Source: Treponema sp.
GTDB lineage: Bacteria; Spirochaetota; Spirochaetia; Treponematales; Breznakiellaceae
Direction: 5' to 3'
Assembly (NCBI GenBank): GCA_009784995.1
Contig: WQXE01000025.1
Location: forward strand, 1-17,818
Length of the DNA stretch: 17,818 bases
Under the pieces are notes generated by a model, which saw only the letters and a program-made list of their open reading frames with translations, was not told the origin of the DNA and did not search any database. A program made the translations under genes and the position numbers. Position 1 is the first letter of the stretch; each line of letters starts with the position of its first letter. Below are positions 14,494 through 17,818 of this stretch, piece after piece.

Positions 14494-16395
14494 ATGTCTT
14501 TTATTGAAAAAAATAAAAAAATCCTTCTTGATATGTACCCGGGCCTCTGGGAAGAATTGTCATCAGACGATGATTCACCTTTGGAAGATATAAAAATTGA
14601 AACAACACAGGCGGGAGAACCTACACTTTGTATTAATGGAATTTATATACATTCGCCGCGCGATCCTTTACGCGAAGGGCAGCGTCTCGCGCAAGCCGCA
14701 AGCGCGGAAAACGGTTATGTTGTCATTTTAGGATTCGGACTTGGATATACAGCGCAAGCTGCTGCCGGTCTGGGTTTACCTGTCATTATTATCGAAAAAT
14801 ATAAATCTCTTTTACTTAAAGCGCTGGAACTGCGGGATTTTAGCGATTTTCTTTCAAAGAATAAATTAATTTTTGTTGTCGGCAGCAAAAACGAAGGAGT
14901 TACAAACGCTCTTTCGATCGCGAATGAATTAACTTCTGTCAAAAACATTGAAAAAAGCGTTGATAAAAAAATAGTAGGGCAGCTTTCCTTTGTGATTCGC
15001 AACAAGGCTTTAATTTCTTTGGATGAGCTATGGTATAAATCAGTCGAAGATAAAATCCGAGCGTGGACAATGAGAGACGATGTAAATACCGCTACGCACA
15101 AACGTTTCGGGCAAAGATGGGTGAAAAATCTTTCGCGTAACATGAGCGCGATACGAGACTTTCCCGGCGTCTCGCATTTATCGGAATTAGTCACACGGAG
15201 GCACGGAAGCACGGAGAACACGGAGAATATTAAAAGTGAATATTTACCTGTGTTTTTGGCGGCGGCGGGACCGAGCCTTGATAAAATCAAACCAATGTTA
15301 CGCGACATTCAAAACAGGTGTATAATAGTAGCTGTAGATACATCCCTTGGTTTTTTTGTAAAAAATGGAATACAGCCGGATTTTGTTCTTGTAGTTGATC
15401 CTCAATATTGGAACAGCAGGCATTTAGACAGATGTTTAAACGAAAAGACTGCCGAAAAAACCGCGCTTGTAGCGGAATCGGCTGTTTATCCGCCTGTATT
15501 GAACCTGCCTTTTAAAAATAAATTTCTTTGCGGTTCTCTTTTCCCGCTTGGAACATTTATCGAAAAACAGGTTGATCCTAAAGGCAGGTTAGGAGCGGGA
15601 GGATCTGTCGCTACTACCGCGTGGGATTTTGCCCGCCTCCTTGGAGCCAAAGAAATTTGGCTGGCGGGATTAGACCTGGCGTACATTGATTTAAAAACAC
15701 ATTTTAAGGGAGCCCGTTTTGAGGAACGAGCCAACAGCGAATCGAACCGTTTTAACCCTGTAGAAAAATGGGTAAAACGCCTGCTTCGTGACTGTTTCCC
15801 GTTTAAAGCGAAATCCGGTACAGGCGGACAGGTTTTAACTGACAGAAGGCTTTCATTATACGCGGCGTGGTTCGAAAATCAATTTAAACAAAATATTGAT
15901 ATAAAAAATTACGCGTTTTTTTATGAAGGACTTGCCATCACAGGATTGGAAACAGCCGATACACAAAAGTTTCTTTCCCTGCCTTGTCGCCGTGATGAAA
16001 TTGATTTACTTATACAAAAGTCGCGTCAAAAAATTGAAAATGTTTTTAATGCTCCGCGTGAAAAACAGGAAAGAGCCGAACGTTACGAAAAAGCTGTTTC
16101 TGATTTAAAAACCGGTCTTGAAAAAATAAAATCCGCCGCCGGCGAAGGTCTGGAAATAGCGAGGCGCGCTCTGCGATACCCTTTAAACGCGCAGCAGCAA
16201 GGCAAGGTTTTAAAAGACCTTGACGAAGTAATGAAAAGCGTAACCGAAAGCGAAGTTAAAGAAGTCGCGGGTTTTTTATTTCCCCAAATGGACGAAGAAA
16301 ATACTGAAAATGACGAAAATGATTCATTTCGCTCTTATTTAAAATATATTACAAAATTCCTGAACGGAGTAAGTGAAGCAGTGAATTTTCAATAA
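14494..16395 (+). CDS. DUF115 / Maf-MptE-like protein (6-hydroxymethylpterin diphosphokinase-like fold)
   Basis: The 633-residue cytoplasmic protein has an N-terminal domain with GYVVILGFGLGYTAQAAA (74-91) and a central DUF115 domain opening with FLAAAGPSLDKIK (254-266), CIIVAVDTSLGFFVKNG and PDFVLVVDPQYWNSRHLD, then GAGGSVATTAWDFARLLGA and IWLAGLDLAY. In Campylobacter, Helicobacter and Aeromonas, members called Maf are linked to flagellin glycosylation; spirochaete flagellins are also glycosylated, so a sugar-transfer role is plausible but unproven here. The C-terminus is helical and charged, possibly coiled coil. Residues about 233-247 (VTRRHGSTENTENIK) come from an inserted CACGGAG repeat just before the conserved domain. 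Only a weak ribosome site is visible. Confidence 0.85.
   Translation: MSFIEKNKKILLDMYPGLWEELSSDDDSPLEDIKIETTQAGEPTLCINGIYIHSPRDPLREGQRLAQAASAENGYVVILGFGLGYTAQAAAGLGLPVIIIEKYKSLLLKALELRDFSDFLSKNKLIFVVGSKNEGVTNALSIANELTSVKNIEKSVDKKIVGQLSFVIRNKALISLDELWYKSVEDKIRAWTMRDDVNTATHKRFGQRWVKNLSRNMSAIRDFPGVSHLSELVTRRHGSTENTENIKSEYLPVFLAAAGPSLDKIKPMLRDIQNRCIIVAVDTSLGFFVKNGIQPDFVLVVDPQYWNSRHLDRCLNEKTAEKTALVAESAVYPPVLNLPFKNKFLCGSLFPLGTFIEKQVDPKGRLGAGGSVATTAWDFARLLGAKEIWLAGLDLAYIDLKTHFKGARFEERANSESNRFNPVEKWVKRLLRDCFPFKAKSGTGGQVLTDRRLSLYAAWFENQFKQNIDIKNYAFFYEGLAITGLETADTQKFLSLPCRRDEIDLLIQKSRQKIENVFNAPREKQERAERYEKAVSDLKTGLEKIKSAAGEGLEIARRALRYPLNAQQQGKVLKDLDEVMKSVTESEVKEVAGFLFPQMDEENTENDENDSFRSYLKYITKFLNGVSEAVNFQ
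15191..15226 (+). repeat. CACGGAG tandem repeat read in frame in the DUF115 gene
   Basis: Four units, cacggag, cacggaa, cacggag and cacggag, start at 15194, 15202, 15210 and 15219, so the period is 8-9. They encode the hydrophilic stretch TRRHGSTENTEN. The tract lies between the N-terminal and DUF115 domains and has no stop in this frame. Confidence 0.7.
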
Positions 16396-16463
16396 AATTT
16401 ACTTATTTTATGGCAATATGGGTAGAAAAGTATTATATTTAAAGTTGTACTTGTTTTTTCTCT

Positions 16464-16469
16464 AAGGAG
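16464..16469 (+). promoter_or_regulatory. Ribosome binding site deciding the GTG start at 16475
   Basis: AAGGAG with a 5-base spacer precedes GTG. The first in-frame ATG is far inside the conserved region, so this GTG start is well supported. Confidence 0.65.
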
Positions 16470-16474
16470 TACCA

Positions 16475-17818
16475 GTGACAAAGCATGATTTCCCCAAAAT
16501 CCACTTTTATGATCAGGATTTTGTCGATATTTATGATAAAACATGGGCTTGGATTCAAGATTGTTGGATAAACGGCGGCGAAAATAGCGGAATTGAAGGC
16601 AAATTTTTCGCTTACCCCGAATCTCAAACAGTCACACAGGCTGATGCTATACTTTCCTCGTTTTTTTTGGTCTATTCCAATAGAATTTTCCAGGCTCATC
16701 CTACTTTAGACCTTTTTTACAGCCGTCAGGAGCCAAATGGAGCCATTCGTAATGTTTATGACATTGTAACTGGTTCACCTGTAGTTGATAAAGAAAACCC
16801 GGAAGGGCTTGGAATGCCCCTATTCGCCTGGGCTGAACATAATATCTACCATAAATCGGGCAATAAAAAACGTGTTAAAGATGTTTTACCCGTGTTATGT
16901 AAATATTCCGCGTGGATTGATTCGATTTTTAAAAAGCCTAACGGTCTTTACAAGACACCCCTTTGCGCAACGGGAATGATTAACGCTCCCAGGGGAGATG
17001 CCTGTTATACGATGGATTTTAATACAATGATGGCGATAAATATGCTCTATATATCAGCTTTAGCGGATATTTTAAATGATAAAGAAACCAGTTTTCAATA
17101 CAAACGCCAGTATTTTTCATTAAAAACCAGAATCAATTCACTTATGTACAATACAACAGACGGTTTTTATTACGATATAAATAAAAACGAAAAACAAATA
17201 CCCATTAAAACAATCGCGGGTTTCTGGCCTCTGTTAGCTGAAATTCCTAACGGCGAAAGAGCGGAAAAAATAATAGAAAAACTTTCCAATCCAAAATATT
17301 TCGGCACTCCTCATCCGTTTCCGTCTCTCGCGGTTTGTGAAAGGGATTTTGATGAAACAGGGAGAGGCTACCGCGGTTCTGTTTTTCCTTATCTTACTTT
17401 TATGGTGATTAAAGGTCTTGAACGTTATCAAAGGTGGGATTTGGCTAGAGAATGCGCTATTAGGCATGTTTATTTTATGCTCGATTCGATGAGCCCGGAA
17501 CCCGCTTCTAAAACCGAAAATCATCAAAGGGGAAATCTTTGGGAAGCGTATATGCCTATAAAAGAAGGACCCGCGAAATGGTCCGGTAAATTAAATTTCC
17601 CCCGTCCGCAATATCTTACCTTCGACGCTCTTTCTACAATTTGTTTAACCATCGAAAATATTGTAGGGCTTTCGATCTCTTTACCAAGAAAAACTGTAGA
17701 TTGGGTTATCCCCAGTCTTGAAATTATGGGAGTAGAAAATCTTTCCCTTAAAAATAATATGATTACAATTCTTTCCAATAAAAGCGGCAGAGGCTGGGAA
17801 ATCCAGATGGAAAGTGAA
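16475..17818 (+). CDS. MGH1/GH63-like (alpha/alpha)6 glycosidase homologue, 3' partial
   Basis: The frame is open from GTG 16475 to the window end (448 codons, no stop), so the C-terminus is missing. It resembles trehalase/mannosylglycerate-hydrolase/GH63-type proteins: repeated amphipathic helices with Trp/Tyr-rich turns, SRQEPNGAIRN (84-94), GMPLFAWAEHNIY (113-125), ATGMINAPRGD (165-175), MDFNTMMAINMLYISALADI (180-199), GRGYRGSVFPYL (296-307, matching the WRGPVW-type motif) and GNLWEAYMP (353-361). No signal peptide, so probably cytoplasmic. Ile169 sits where family members usually carry the catalytic-acid Asp of G-M-D-N-x-P-R, so activity is uncertain; Glu357 could be the partner acid. It begins 79 bp after the DUF115 gene. 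Substrate unknown. Confidence 0.8.
   Translation, partial: MTKHDFPKIHFYDQDFVDIYDKTWAWIQDCWINGGENSGIEGKFFAYPESQTVTQADAILSSFFLVYSNRIFQAHPTLDLFYSRQEPNGAIRNVYDIVTGSPVVDKENPEGLGMPLFAWAEHNIYHKSGNKKRVKDVLPVLCKYSAWIDSIFKKPNGLYKTPLCATGMINAPRGDACYTMDFNTMMAINMLYISALADILNDKETSFQYKRQYFSLKTRINSLMYNTTDGFYYDINKNEKQIPIKTIAGFWPLLAEIPNGERAEKIIEKLSNPKYFGTPHPFPSLAVCERDFDETGRGYRGSVFPYLTFMVIKGLERYQRWDLARECAIRHVYFMLDSMSPEPASKTENHQRGNLWEAYMPIKEGPAKWSGKLNFPRPQYLTFDALSTICLTIENIVGLSISLPRKTVDWVIPSLEIMGVENLSLKNNMITILSNKSGRGWEIQMESE

Noticed and set aside
14715..15308. 197-residue open frame on the minus strand opposite the DUF115 gene
   Set aside because: It lies wholly opposite a well-supported gene, has no ribosome site, and its Ser/Leu/Arg-rich composition is what the antisense of this codon use gives.
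17234..17778. Two minus-strand frames near the right edge (97 and 84 residues)
   Set aside because: Both are shadows of the glycosidase homologue, whose frame is continuous across the region and carries family motifs.

Overview
The window reads as a chromosomal segment from a spirochaete, most likely a host-associated or gut Treponema relative. The grounds are spirochaete-style lipoproteins with Big/InlB/GLUG-type modules, a DUF115 (Maf/MptE-like) protein, a SiaB/SiaC pair, and a moderately AT-rich base composition with conspicuous CGCG tetramers. This assignment is inferred from gene content only; there is no rRNA or other marker in the window.

Layout. Positions 1-280 hold the end of a DUF4116-like gene and an overlapping small ORF. 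Positions 324-2995 hold trpF-trpB-trpA on the minus strand (transcribed trpF, trpB, trpA). Positions 3100-12073 are a roughly 9-kb plus-strand cassette: a small exported probable beta-barrel protein, three large multidomain lipoproteins, and a SiaB-like kinase with its SiaC-like substrate. Positions 12090-13992 hold trpD-trpC on the minus strand, followed upstream by a small XRE-type HTH gene (14059-14394, minus). The DUF115 protein is divergent at 14494-16395 (plus). An MGH1/GH63-like (alpha/alpha)6 glycosidase homologue starts at 16475 and runs off the right edge.

How it fits together. The minus-strand genes supply five late tryptophan-pathway activities: TrpD, TrpC, TrpF, TrpB and TrpA. 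They appear in the usual D-C-F-B-A order, but the plus-strand surface cassette lies between trpC and trpF, so the two halves probably need separate promoters. The cassette genes are close-packed (8-bp overlap, 13-bp, 27-bp and 13-bp gaps, 17-bp overlap) and look like one transcription unit, which would make the SiaB/SiaC partner switch co-expressed with the surface proteins.

Most notable signals. (1) Short degenerate tandem repeats with CACGGA / CACGAA / CGCAGAG-type units, some with a small central hairpin, lie between trp genes. Two read in frame inside conserved genes, trpC and the DUF115 gene, adding about 15 residues each. (2) The three lipoproteins are mosaics: the first and second share a C-terminal module, the second and third share an N-terminal module. 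(3) The glycosidase homologue has Ile where its family normally has the acidic residue of the G-M-D-N-x-P-R motif. (4) The SiaB/SiaC pair sits behind adhesin-like lipoproteins with no SiaA or SiaD in view.
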